Made by a program: the position numbers and the translations under genes. From contig QAOA01003946.1 in NCBI GenBank assembly GCA_003255065.1, positions 901,272 through 965,271 of the forward strand: a DNA stretch of 64,000 nucleotides, written 5' to 3'. Positions 37,174-47,803 of the stretch are shown here, in pieces. Position 1 is the first letter of the stretch; each line of letters opens with the position of its first letter. The DNA comes from Cercis canadensis. Its lineage: Eukaryota > Streptophyta > Magnoliopsida > Fabales > Fabaceae. A model generated the notes under the pieces. The model did not search any database. It was not told where the DNA came from and worked only from the letters and a program-made list of their open reading frames with translations.

Positions 37174-38841
37174 ATGTTAGCGAAAGATTCAATCACAAAG
37201 TCATTGATGGGAACAACAACTGCACAAACTATTATCCGAGAACTGGAAAATCATTTCGTCCCTTCCTTGAGAAACTGCGAAAAAATAGTGGAACTGAAGA
37301 AAATCCACGCCCATATAGTGAAGCTATCATTATCCCAAAGCAACTTTTTGGTGACAAAAATGTTGGATGTATGCGACAACTGTGGCGACATTGATTATGC
37401 GACTTTGCTCTTCAAACAACTAGTTGAGCCAAACGCGTTTTCCTACAACGCCATGATCAGAACTTATACCCACAATCACGTACATAGCCTTGCAATTATT
37501 CAATTCAAGCAAATGCTGAGAAAACCGCGGAAACAAGCTCAAAATCCTATCTTGCCTGACAAATTCACGTTTCCTTTTGTGATCAAGTCTTGTGCAGGAC
37601 TTTTAAGTCATCGTCTGGGTCAGCAAATTCATGCGCAGCTATGTAAGTTTGGGCCTGAGTCCCACTCTATAACAGAGAACGCACTAATAGATATGTATAC
37701 AAAATGTGATGATCTGACAAATGCACATAAGTTGTTCGAGCAAATGACTGACCGAGGTGCAATTTCATGGAATAGCCGAATTTATGGGCATGCTAGATTG
37801 GGCCAGATTGGAAGGGCACGCGCTCTATTTGATGAAATGCCTTGCAGGACAATCGTTTCTTGGACAACGATGATAACAGGGTATGCTCGAATCGGGTGCT
37901 ACGCTGATGCCTTGGACATTTTCCGCAAAATGCAAATGGTTGGTATTGAACCCGACGAGATTAGTATTATATCTGTTTTGCCGGCGTGTTCACAGCTAGG
38001 AGCTCTTGAGGTTGGAAAATGGATTCACTTGTACTCGGACAAAAATGGGTTTCTGCATAAGACTAGCATCTGCAATGCACTAATTGAAATGTATTCTAAG
38101 TGTGGTTGCATTGGTCAAGCTCGGAACTTGTTTGATGAATTGGTTAAGAGGGATGTGATCTCTTGGAGTACCATGATTGGAGCACTAGCTAATCATGGAA
38201 AAGCTCATGAAGCAATTAAACTCTTTCAAGATATGCAGAAAGCACTAGTCTTTCCAAATGAGATAACGTTTCTTGGTATCTTAATAGCCTGCACTCATGC
38301 AGGTTTGTTGAATGAGGGGTTGAAATATTTTGATTCTATGAGAGAGGATTATCATATAGAGCCAGAAATTGAGCATTACGGTTGCTTAGTTGATCTTCTT
38401 GGTCGCTGCGGACGCCTTGATAAGGCTCTAGACACAATAATGAAGATGCCAATAGAGCCAGATTCAAGGATATGGGGCTCTCTGTTAAGTTCTTGCAGGA
38501 CTCATCAAAATCTTGAGATTGCTATTATTGCAATGGAGCACCTTCTAGAGCTTGAACCAGATGCATCTGGGAACTACGTTTTACTTGCTAATATTTATGC
38601 AGAGCTTGGCAAGTGGGAAGATGTGTCAAGCATTAGGAAAGTCATAAGAAGCAAGAGGATCAAGAAAACCCCAGGATGCAGCTTGATTGAGATTGACAAT
38701 TTGGTTCACGAATTTGTATCAGGTGATGATTCAAAACCCTTTACACAAGAAATCTTTTGGGTGTTAGAAGTGTTGGGTTGGCATCAAAGTAGAACCAGTG
38801 ACCTGACGGAGTTTTTACAAGAGGATACAGGTCTAGCTTAG
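37174..38841 (+). CDS. E-class PPR protein, MEF21-like (At2g20540)
   Basis: An intronless frame of 555 residues. The second Met (37207, MGTTTAQTIIRELENHF) aligns better with the Arabidopsis start than the first, so the product may be 544 residues. PPR repeats run from about residue 40 to 470: FLVTKMLDVCDNCGDIDYA, ENALIDMYTKCDDLTNAHKL, IVSWTTMITGYARIGCYADA, EPDEISIISVLPACSQLGAL and CNALIEMYSKCGCIGQARNL. An E domain with the PG-box-like CSLIEIDNLVHEFVSGDDSK follows. There is no DYW domain. The sequence matches Arabidopsis At2g20540 (MEF21), a mitochondrial editing factor for a cox3 site. E-class proteins find the RNA site and recruit a DYW deaminase in trans. Targeting to mitochondria is by homology. 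Confidence 0.92.
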   Translation: MLAKDSITKSLMGTTTAQTIIRELENHFVPSLRNCEKIVELKKIHAHIVKLSLSQSNFLVTKMLDVCDNCGDIDYATLLFKQLVEPNAFSYNAMIRTYTHNHVHSLAIIQFKQMLRKPRKQAQNPILPDKFTFPFVIKSCAGLLSHRLGQQIHAQLCKFGPESHSITENALIDMYTKCDDLTNAHKLFEQMTDRGAISWNSRIYGHARLGQIGRARALFDEMPCRTIVSWTTMITGYARIGCYADALDIFRKMQMVGIEPDEISIISVLPACSQLGALEVGKWIHLYSDKNGFLHKTSICNALIEMYSKCGCIGQARNLFDELVKRDVISWSTMIGALANHGKAHEAIKLFQDMQKALVFPNEITFLGILIACTHAGLLNEGLKYFDSMREDYHIEPEIEHYGCLVDLLGRCGRLDKALDTIMKMPIEPDSRIWGSLLSSCRTHQNLEIAIIAMEHLLELEPDASGNYVLLANIYAELGKWEDVSSIRKVIRSKRIKKTPGCSLIEIDNLVHEFVSGDDSKPFTQEIFWVLEVLGWHQSRTSDLTEFLQEDTGLA

Positions 38842-39655
38842 TGTTAAATCATTTAGTTATTGCCTTTTCAGAAAGCGTTCACCTTCGAACAGTGATGAAT
38901 CAAATTGACTATATAACTAATCAAAATCTTGGGCCATGTTACTAGCGGGCAACTTTAATAATTGAACTGATATTAGCATGTATTAGTATAAAACTTTAGG
39001 ATCAACTTACCGACATCATTGAACTATCGTTACTAAATTTTTTTTGCCATTAGTATAATATCAAGCTTAAAATATTTTTACCAAAAAAAAAAAAAAAGAC
39101 TTTCGTCAGAAACATTACAGACATTCTTTACTTAAGTAGGGTGTATGACCTCTAACCAAACAAATAAACCAGAAACATGAAAAATTATACTTCTCTGATA
39201 TTATTTCAATATCAATATCCTTACGATATATTTAGTACATGTTAGTCTGCTACAATTTATAAAACTAAGCAGGTAATTCCAAAGTAAACAATGCAATACT
39301 GATTTACGATAGTCGAATCTGATATCATAGTAATAAACCAGAGTGTCATCATATGAATCCCCTGAAATGAACAGAAAAACCTTATTTCAGCTTGCAGTGT
39401 GATTAACATAATGATTATATTTTTCTTTGGTTTTTAATATAATGATACTTGATTCGTCTACTATTCTACAAATATCTAACCAGTACAGGATCATAGGTCA
39501 AAGAAGAGTGCATGCAAATGATATCCAAAATTACTAAATTAGCCCCAAACCGAAGGAAATTACTGAGAAAATGTTGATCATTCTTGATTCAGGCTGATTT
39601 ATAAAATACAAAAAGTAAAAAAAAAAAAAAGAGGGGGGGGGAAACGAATTACTTG
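38842..39655. other. Spacer between MEF21-like and GET2 genes (convergent 3' ends)
   Basis: AT-rich with A-runs (39084-39097, 39617-39630) and a G-run at 39633-39641. No frame or element was recognised. Confidence 0.5.
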
Positions 39656-41956
39656 CTAAGATATCTGGACAAGGGTGACGCCACATACGACAATTATTGC
39701 ATAGATAGAACAATCCATGAAGAAAGCATCCATCACGTTCTGGATAACCAATCCTGCTTCCAATGTCGTACCAAGATGATCAGCCCAGTCATCTTCATCA
39801 CGAGAAGTTTTATTTTGTCTTCCCGCAGCCCTTCTCAAACCTCCTTGTTTGCCAGTAAGAAGTTGCACAACCACAAGTGTTATATTTGTCACCAAAACCA
39901 AGTAGAGTGGTCTAAAGCTTATAATACTCTTCATAATTCCACTACCTAGCAAAGGAAATCCTAGATAAGACAAAACTACCAGTAAGGCTACAACCACAGA
40001 ACAACAATGGCGGGTACTCTCGGATGCAGTGATGGCATAACTTATTTCACTTGGGTTGAAAATTTTGGGGTTGAAAAATCTAGTTTCCTGAGTCTGTGGT
40101 TGTGACTGTTCCTTCGTTCCTGAGGTATCAAGAGATGAATCTGGGGGTGGTAGCACTTGTTCAACTTCAGGAGTAGGGACTCTTGAGATTTCATTGTTAT
40201 CCTCAAATTTATGCAGAGGATGCGTTGAGCTACTGCCGTTGTAAGCTTTAGAGAGGTGGGTATCAGTAAAAGGATCATGTTTTCGCAAAACAGAATCCGA
40301 CTCCTCTGCCTCACCGTGAGGGGAAGCTGCACATAAATGGAATTGGTTAGTGAAAGTAATAAGAGAAGTTTTCGTAAAGCTATTTCAACTTTTCTAGTTT
40401 AAAACTGTGGGACAGCTCGAATATCAACAGGCAGTTATTACAATGCTTTTGCTAGATCAAGTATAACAAATATGTTGCAAAGCAGTCATAAAATTATAAA
40501 CTAAAGAACCTAGCTGAACAAGTACATGAGTTCCTTTCCTATTTATCATCAATTCATCATCTAACATCTCATTTCTCCACCAAGCAGAGTTCCATTCCAA
40601 TATAACTTCAACTCTCCCTCCTCAAAAAATTTATAGCTCAGCAAGATACCACCCGAATTTGTTCTAATCATTGTCCAGCTTTACTCTAAAGAGTTTCTTT
40701 AACAACCTCACTTCTATGTTAGAGCGTGACATCCACGAAACAAAGCAAATAGCTTGACAGTCGCCAAAGCAGCCTGAAAGGCTGAAACAACAATCATTTC
40801 TTTCCAGAATAGATGTTACCAATAGGAGTATAAAAACTTCATAGTGAAGGCCCAATTTTTCATGCACAACACTCATATTCCTCGGTAACATAACCTAAAA
40901 CGCTATAACACGGCTTTGTGTGCCTCTGAAGCAGTTGCTAGGAGCTGGTCAGGATATTGTCCCACCCTAAGCACCTTTCAGAAATTTTCGATGAATTTGA
41001 GTCCAACCTTAAGATTTAACTTCCATCCACTCCCTGTGGGCTTATCCAAGAGTCCTAGACTTCCATTATTGCAGCAGACAATGTTGAGCTATATAATTAC
41101 ATGCAGTATATCTTTTTATGATATAATCACATGAACAAGGTGGAACAATCCCCTTCCCAAAAAAGAAAATAAGAGAATTTTGTTTACAAATGGCCACGCA
41201 AATTTAAACAAGCGCCCAAGTTTCGGTTTTCGGATTAACAATTAGACAATACATACACCATGCATTATGAGAGAGTTTAGTAAACTCCACATAGATTTCA
41301 AACTCCATAGTCAATTAATCTTCCCTAATCTTACAGGCGTGATAGCCAATTCAATCCAAAAAAATTCAATTTTTATATCTAAAATAGAACTGAAAGAAGG
41401 TCAAACTACAACATGTTGATAAAGAGAAGTACTGAGTTTGCTGACCCTTTTTCTTGCTTCATAGCTTTGATAGCATAGGTGAAATATCTACATTGAAAAT
41501 TTGCAAACGCTAATAGTCTACACCAGTCAACGAATTTCCCAAATTTTCTGCATTTGGTCCAATCAAAGTTGACTTATCTTAGTAGTCTCGAGTAGAAGAA
41601 TCACACTCTGATTTTACTAAACTTGCTAATGCATTAGGAATCCGTTCAAGTTTGCCCAATGAAGAAAAGTATATTCCATTACCCCGAGAAAATGTTTTCC
41701 ATCAAAGGAAGCATAAAGAAAGAAGAAACATACCGGTGGTGGTTCGATCGAAGACATGGAGTCGAGAAGCTTCATCTTTCGGAATCAACGGCTGGGATGG
41801 TGAAACCGTAGCTGGATCGGAAGGTTGAGAGAGTGGCAGAGGTGAAGAATCAGAGGAAGGTGGAATGGACTGCATCCGACCCGTAATTAGGGCTAAACGG
41901 TCGGATCCTCGCTCCATGATTCTTCGTCTTCGGGCTTCTTTGCTGTTCCCCGCCAT
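39656..41956 (-). CDS. GET2: GET2-like receptor subunit for tail-anchored proteins (At4g32680-like)
   Basis: Two exons (41956-41734 and 40326-39656) give 297 residues; the intron is 1.4 kb. The N-terminus MAGNSKEARRRRIMERGSDR has the basic Arg cluster by which yeast Get2 and mammalian CAML bind the GET3/TRC40 ATPase. A Ser/Pro-rich, poorly ordered stretch follows (residues 35-165). Three hydrophobic segments sit near the C-terminus (CCSVVVALLVVLSYLGFPLL, PLYLVLVTNITLVVVQLLTG, DCSIYAIIVVCGVTLVQI), as in Get2/CAML. The protein acts in the ER membrane with GET1 to insert tail-anchored proteins. The match is to Arabidopsis At4g32680, which was described as the plant GET2. The overall similarity across kingdoms is low, so the call rests on architecture and plant homology. 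Confidence 0.82.
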
Positions 41957-42211
41957 AATCGTTTTTCTGCTCTCGTTTTCTCTCACACCGCCAAGCTCAG
42001 CTGATAAGGCACGCTCTTTCTTTGTTCTTGTTCTTTTGCTACTCCTTTCTTTGTTCTATACTTGTTTGGAATGGCGAAAAGCCGAAGACTCTCGCATTAA
42101 CTCCCTTTGGATTCCCAAAATCAATTTATTATTTTTTCTAGAATAATTATAATTATTAAATATTTAAAATTAGGATCATATCATATTATTCTTTTTTTTT
42201 TAATTTTATAA

Positions 42212-44682
42212 GAAGATTATAGTAAATTGACTCAAATAATACATTTTTATAAATTATTTACTAGGACATTTTTTAAATTATTTATGTAAAATTGACATTT
42301 TTAAATATTTTATTAATTTTTTAACTAAAGTGAAACATACTTTATCTCGTGTAAAGTGTGTATAAACTGAACAGCCAAGTCTACAATACTCATGGCACAA
42401 AATAGGTACCGGTGTAAAGACCAATAAATAATTGAGATTAAGCCATGGTCCAAATATCATGATTGAATATTACCTATAAATGGTTAATTATATTTTGGCC
42501 CAAAAAATTTATATATTTACTAATGTTCCTTACTAACCAAAAACACATGTTTTTCTCTTCTCCTCCATCATTCTCACACCCCCTTCTTCTTCTTCTTTAT
42601 TTTCTTCTTTTCACTTCATACACACATCAACCCATACACATACACATCCATATTTTCTCCTTTAATCACTCACTTTCACCATTTCTTCATCTTCTCTCCC
42701 CATTTTGCCCCTTTTATACTAGCACACTCCACATTTTTGCTTCACATTGACCACCAATTATCATTCTTGCACACACCGAGTCAACTCGGTTGACAAAGAG
42801 GTCTTTAAATTTTTGCAGTTTCAAGATAATTCTCTCACCCTTATCTAATGTTTAAGTGCTATTGAATGAAAGTTGACCATTTGGATGTATGATATACTTG
42901 GTTTAGCTTAGAAAATGTGTGTTTTATGGAATGCCCACCAAGTATTTATTGAAATGCTTGAATGATATTTAGCATATATAGTGCTTCGAAATTATTTGAT
43001 GTAGTGTCTAAAGTAGCTTTCATTGTATAAATACATGCTTTGGTAGCCAAATAAAGGTATTACCCACTTAGAGTACTCTTGAGAAATTGTGTTTGAGGTG
43101 TACACACAAAGTATTTGATGAAATGTGTTTGAGGTGACCTGGTAGCTTCCTCAAAAAGGCATTGTTTGCATCTAAGGGTTCTAAAGAAGACGAGACTTGT
43201 AGTCTTAGTGATGTGGAAGAAGTAAAGACAGTACTTAGGCTTGCTCCTATTTGGGCTACATGTTTAATCTTTGGTATTGTATTTGCTCAATGTCCTACAT
43301 GCTTTACCAAGCAAGGGATTACGTTGGAAAGAACCATTTTTCCAGGCTTTGATATACCTGCTGCTTCTCTTCAAACACTTAACACTTTGGCTATTGTTCT
43401 CTTTGGTCTTATCTATGACCGTGTAGTTGTACCAATTGCAAGAGCTATCACTAAGAAATAAAGAAATAAATTAATTTGTTAAATATAAAGTGAACACAAA
43501 AGAAATAAAATAAAAATCCAAAAAATCAGATAAAAATAAAGTTGATAAGAAAATAATTCCATCTTATTAAACAAATAATTTAAAGTTACAAAACTCATAA
43601 AGTAAGAAATTAAAAATGGGGTCAAATTATAATTAAAAAAATATTAAGGTACTATGTTATTATTAGAAAGACTAGGTGCCCATCAAACCATTACAGTCAT
43701 TTATTAAACCAAGTGGATGATTGAATGATGATTTAGTAGCCTTTGCACTGGTGCCCATTTTGTGTCATTGGTATTGTAGATTTGGCCAAACTGAACACGT
43801 TTTAAAATATTTTATCTCAAAAGCGTGTCCACTATTAAAAAAAAACATGAAAAAGTGTAGAAGTAAACACATTTTTGTTTAAAAGCGTGTTTCTATAAAA
43901 AATAAATTTTTTACTCAAAAGCATATTTAACTTTTTTTCAAAAACATGTTCCATTGAAACACATTTTTGCTCAATGGTGCTTTGTTTTTTGTATTTTGAG
44001 AAATTAATTCACTTAAAAAAAAATCATTTTCACTTAATTTTTTTTTGCTGGGTCATTTTTCACTTTAAATTTCTATTGGCCCATTAAAGTCAATGTTCAG
44101 CAGGACGGCGGTGGGGATCGGGGGCATGCGCTTACCTTTTATGGGAATCCAAATTTTAATAAATGGGTCATGGGGAAAAAGAAAAAGAGAATTTTTGAAA
44201 TAATGATAAAGAAAAATGAGTGATGGAAAGAGGATGAAAGTGGGCTTTCATTGAAGCAGCCCCAACAATATAAAAATAAAGCTAAACCAGAGTGTGACAT
44301 GTTGACAAATGACAAATATCTCTCTGCATGCATTTCACCAACTTGTGCTTCGTTTGTTTTGAGCAAAAGCATGTTGAGTAAAAGTGTATTTTTTTGGAAT
44401 ATCTTTTTGAGCAAAAACGTATTTACTCAATTTTAAAGCGTGTTTATACTCATGTTTTTTCACATATCTTTTCTTCAATAGTTGATATATTTTTGAGATG
44501 AAATACTATAAAACGTGTTCAGTTTATACACATTTTACACGAGATAAAACGTGTTTTACTCTAGTTGAAAAATTAATAAAATATTCAAAAATACCTCTTT
44601 TACATAAATAGTTTAAAAAATGTTTCATTTATGTAAATAATTTACAAAAATATATTATTTAAGTCAATTTGCCGAAGATCAT
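42212..44682. mobile_element. Pack-MULE-like element (2.45 kb) carrying an NPF transporter fragment
   Basis: The element spans 42221-44673. The left inverted repeat (42221-42372) starts AGTAAATTGACTCAAATAAT; the right one (44517-44673), read in reverse, starts GGCAAATTGACTTAAATAAT. The two match over about 155 bp with scattered differences, to a shared inner end GTGTATAAACTGAAC. The flanks are GAAGATTAT (42212-42220) and GAAGATCAT (44674-44682), a 9-bp direct repeat with one mismatch. Long inverted repeats plus a 9-bp target duplication are the Mutator signature. The interior holds no transposase; it holds an NPF exon piece (43145-43461), other non-coding DNA possibly from a gene leader (42540-42760), and nested relics with AAAACGTGTTC words (about 43790-43990 and 44340-44516). 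It sits 0.26 kb upstream of the GET2 start. Confidence 0.75.
43145..43461 (+). pseudogene. Captured NRT1/PTR (NPF) transporter exon fragment
   Basis: The frame reads FASKGSKEDETCSLSDVEEV, KTVLRLAPIWATCLIFGIVF, AQCPTCFTKQGITLERTIFP, GFDIPAASLQTLNTLAIVLF and GLIYDRVVVPIARAITKK before a stop. This is the internal last-exon region of NPF5-type nitrate/peptide transporters (the central loop end and transmembrane helices 7-8). About 100 of some 570 residues are present. There is no start, no earlier helices and no continuation after ITKK, where the family goes on with PSGI. The coding frame is intact, which suggests fairly recent capture or chance. It lies inside the inverted repeats of the element at 42221-44673. 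Confidence 0.8.
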
Positions 44683-45590
44683 ATCATATATTCTAAGGCT
44701 TGTTAAACAAAAGTTCGTTGATATCTAATATGACAATTACATTTTTGCCAAATTATTTTTTTCAAATGGAAGGAATAATTGTTTATATAGTAGGAGGAGA
44801 AAAATAACTTATTAAAGAAATACGAAGACAATTATTAAGGAAAAAATTATCTGCTTCAAAATTTCTTAAAACAACAATGATCATACGTTAATCTTATTTC
44901 AATTTGTTTTAGCAAGTAACGTTTTACTTTAAATCAATTAAAAGGGGCAAAGCTTTGGTAACCTAAAATGATGTTTTTTTGTGGTATGGGTGAATTACCA
45001 CAATCATTTTAAACAAAGAAATATTTAAAAAAAATACAAAGTATTAATTAGCCAAATTCAACTTAAAAACTCAAGCAATTTGGGACGCACGTTTCATGGA
45101 TAAGATATAATGTAAACCTTTATAGCCAAATAAGACCTCTACCAAACAGCTTTTCTCGTTTGCTGGGTCAATAGTAATTTTTTTTTAAAAAAAGCCATAA
45201 TATCATGCCTTGCATTAATTAAGTGATTCCATTTCAACTTTCACATTTCTAATAAATATTTTTATTTATAGAGGCATTATGGAATATAATCTTGTCATAT
45301 CTATAAATATCTTCGCTATATTTTCCAAAAGTGATATTTTACTAAATTATAATAGAAGTTATCTATCTAACCACAGAACATAACATTAGCAACTCATCTA
45401 AACTTCAAAATATCTGATACCTGTTTGGGCATTCACAGGATTAGGCCCAATATTAATAAAGAAGTAGAATCACTATTTATCATTTTCACTAATTGTTCTT
45501 TTTTGTTTTGTTTTGGCCCTTTACTAATTGTTTGATTTTACTCAATACACGATGCCAAATGTCCTTTCTTGGCACCACTTCAACTGCAAT
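44683..45590. other. AT-rich spacer, nothing recognised
   Basis: No gene or element ends were seen between the Pack-MULE-like element and the promoter of the OVATE-family pseudogene. Confidence 0.5.
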
Positions 45591-45601
45591 CTTTATATAA
45601 A
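45590..45601 (+). promoter_or_regulatory. TATA box of the OVATE-family pseudogene
   Basis: CTTTATATAAAC at 45591-45602 lies about 150 bp before the ATG at 45746, a usual distance for an intronless plant gene. Confidence 0.5.
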
Positions 45602-45745
45602 CTTACCCAACCTTAATACTTCATTTTCAATTATATTTGTTGTTGGAACAATTTTGGAGAGGTCGTCTGCTAATATATTGAGATTACATGAGAGCTAATC
45701 TGAGATTTGTTTAGTGATAATCAGCGACGAGCAACAAATTAAGAT

Positions 45746-46609
45746 ATGCCCAGAAGAATTGGTATTTACATTTCAAAACTCGGAAGAAGAAAGCGTCGTC
45801 TTCTTTTCCGTCTGCTATCACCTACGTGTAACTTCACCAAAACTCCATCAGTCTGCAGCAATCACACTCGATCCAACGGTCACAACGAGATCAACGTTCT
45901 CGGAGAATCCCCGAAAGGGTATCTGATTGAATCGCCCAGGTACCGTGACTCACCCAAAGGTGTGCATGCATCCCACCGTTTTCACGTGCCCATAGGCGCG
46001 TCCTCATCACTCTCCGGAGATGCACGAATGAAGAGGTGGGTGTCCGACAATGCAAATCTGGAGCAAGTCGTGGATTGTGTCGGATTTATTGGGATTTGGA
46101 TCCAGTCATGTCACTTGAGTCATGTTGCTCAGATCTGAGCCGTTCATTTCATTAAAGCTCATTTCAACCATTAAATATTAATGTGTTTTAATGGTTGAAA
46201 TGACCTTAAATGGAATAGACGGCTTAGATTTAAGCAACATGACTCAAGTTAACATGACTGGATCTCTTCCCGATTTATTGGGACCCACAGTGTTGATTTT
46301 GAGACGGGCTCACGCTCTGAAGATACTTCCAAAAGCGCGTGGAATTCTAAAACTACTGATCTGCGTGCCAAAGTGCCGGATGGTTCGATCGCCGTGACAG
46401 AATATTCTTCAGAACCTTACAAAGATTTTCTGATGTCTATGCTGGCAATGGCGGAGTCCAGATTAGAGCAAAATCTGACCGTTGATTGGAATTAATTAGT
46501 AGAGGAGCTTGCGATGTGTTACTTGGACCTTAATGACAGGAAGTGCCATCATCATATATACAAATGCATGAACCTGATTGTAATAAAAACGTATCTCGAT
46601 AAATAAATT
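45746..46609 (+). pseudogene. OVATE family protein (OFP) gene, interrupted by a MITE and a premature stop
   Basis: The N-terminal frame starts MPRRIGIYISKLGRRKRRLL and runs to DCVGFIG at about 46094. After the inserted MITE the same frame resumes as GTHSVDFETGSRSEDTSKSA and reaches the OVATE-type motif AVTEYSSEPYKDFLMSMLAM. It then meets TAA at 46493-46495 right after NLTVDWN. Beyond this stop the frame still encodes LVEELAMCYLDLNDRKCHHH, the second half of an OVATE domain. OFPs are intronless plant regulators that bind TALE homeodomain proteins and act mostly as repressors. The MITE adds out-of-frame text, and the stop removes half of the domain. The host frame on either side of the MITE joins across the 12-bp target duplication, so the insertion came into a once-intact gene. 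Subfamily is not decided. Confidence 0.75.
46095..46271. mobile_element. Palindromic MITE (about 177 bp) inside the OFP coding sequence
   Basis: The arms GATCCAGTCATG...TTGAGTCATGTTGCT and AGCAACATGACTCAAG...CATGACTGGATC are inverse copies, as are the inner CATTTCAACCATTAAA and TTTAATGGTTGAAATG. The fold-back runs from 46099 to 46264 with a loop of only about 15 bases (around 46177-46190). GATTTATTGGGA occurs exactly at both flanks (46083-46094 and 46272-46283), a perfect direct repeat of up to 12 bp. A 9-11-bp duplication would suggest the Mutator superfamily; the exact element ends are uncertain by a few bases. Confidence 0.8.
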
Positions 46610-47021
46610 TTATTGGACCTGGAGTGAAGTGTATAGAGTAGAGTATTCACAAAAAAAAAAAAAAAAAAAGTGGAGTAGAGATCCCAAGATTTGAGCATAG
46701 AGCGGTTAATCCCAACATTTTGTAATGACATCATGTTTCAACCGAAAATGGAATATCAGAGGAAATTCACCATTGACTATAGAAACTATGAAAAGCAAAT
46801 GAAGTGTCCGTCCATGCATCTATGATCGATTTCCGCCATTCCAATATAAACTAGATGCAATATGACAATAAGCATAGCAATTAAAAAGATGGGAAAGATT
46901 ATATGATCGTTGAGACGCTAACCATCCACCTATAGGAGATTGATTGGGTAGCCAAAAACGTAATTTACTCCCTAGCAAGCCAAATATATAATTGCAGCAC
47001 ATGAGATTGAGCAGCATGAGT
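46610..47021. other. Spacer between OFP pseudogene and TRM8 3' end
   Basis: Contains an A-run at 46651-46669. It includes the probable 3' UTR of the TRM8-like gene. Nothing else was recognised. Confidence 0.45.
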
Positions 47022-47789
47022 CTAGGATGTTTGATCAGATGGCACAATGCGTCTGAATACAGCTTGGAAAGTTTGACCCCCGTTTCTGGCAACCTTTTGG
47101 CCTTCTTCAGTTGCAGAACTTAAGAGCTTCACAACTGGATCTGCTTCAAGTTCTTTCTCACTCAGGGCTTCAAACATGGGGTGATTCTCCAAACACGATT
47201 TCATCCAGTCCCCAAGTTCTTCTACATCTGTTATTGTGTATATAATCCCACCAACCTCAAGGGTATAAGCATACTCATCTAGCAAGTGCGGACTGATCAC
47301 ACGGCGACGATGATTCTTCTCTTTGAAGTGAGGATCCGGAAACAAGAAAAACATCTTTGAGAGCTGTCCTTTCTCAAAGTAATTGGGAATGTATTTCATG
47401 GAGTTCGTCCGCACCACTGAGATATTTTGGTATTGACCTGGGTTTGCTATTCTTAGAGCTAAAATCCGTTCCTTGACATACTCTGCCACCTTATCTCTAA
47501 GTTCCATTCCAATCATGAGAGTTTCAGGGAAAAGGGTTGACAGACTGATAAGCAGCCCTCCGAAACCACAGCCAATATCAGCAAACTGGATTCTTTTACA
47601 ACTATCAGCTTGACCAGATGACGGAAAATACTGAGGGTAATGGAGGGAATAGTCAACATGACTAGGGGAGATTGGTATAGGGAAGTGGGAATCACTCAGT
47701 GGATTACTGTGGGCTCGTGCTCGATAGAAGCGTTTCCGAGGCAGTCCAGTTGACTTGCTGATAGTTGGATTTACCTCAGTCTCTGGCAT
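47022..47789 (-). CDS. tRNA (guanine-N7-)-methyltransferase, TRM8/METTL1 type
   Basis: A single coding exon of 255 residues, starting MPETEVNPTISKSTGLPRKR. The Rossmann-fold SAM-binding motif I is FADIGCGFGGLLISLSTLFP, followed by MIGMELRDKVAEYVKERILA. The family signature MFFLFPDPHFKEKNHRRRVI is complete, and TITDVEELGDWM with FEALSEKE follows. TRM8 is the catalytic subunit that, with the WD-repeat partner TRM82/WDR4, makes m7G at position 46 of many tRNAs. The length fits. An acceptor CTGCAG lies about 12 bp before the ATG (near 47803), so a leader intron reaching to about 48,900 is likely. I placed the first non-coding exon at about 48910-49090, but that is uncertain. Confidence 0.93.
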   Translation of the reverse strand: MPETEVNPTISKSTGLPRKRFYRARAHSNPLSDSHFPIPISPSHVDYSLHYPQYFPSSGQADSCKRIQFADIGCGFGGLLISLSTLFPETLMIGMELRDKVAEYVKERILALRIANPGQYQNISVVRTNSMKYIPNYFEKGQLSKMFFLFPDPHFKEKNHRRRVISPHLLDEYAYTLEVGGIIYTITDVEELGDWMKSCLENHPMFEALSEKELEADPVVKLLSSATEEGQKVARNGGQTFQAVFRRIVPSDQTS

Positions 47790-47803
47790 ATTTGTTATTC
47801 AAC

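Noticed and set aside
42174-44689. 13-bp direct repeat GATCATATCATAT at 42174-42186 and 44677-44689, considered as target duplication of the NPF-bearing element
   Set aside because: The left copy lies 34 bp outside the inverted repeat, while GAAGAT(T/C)AT abuts both ends and has the 9-bp length expected for Mutator elements.
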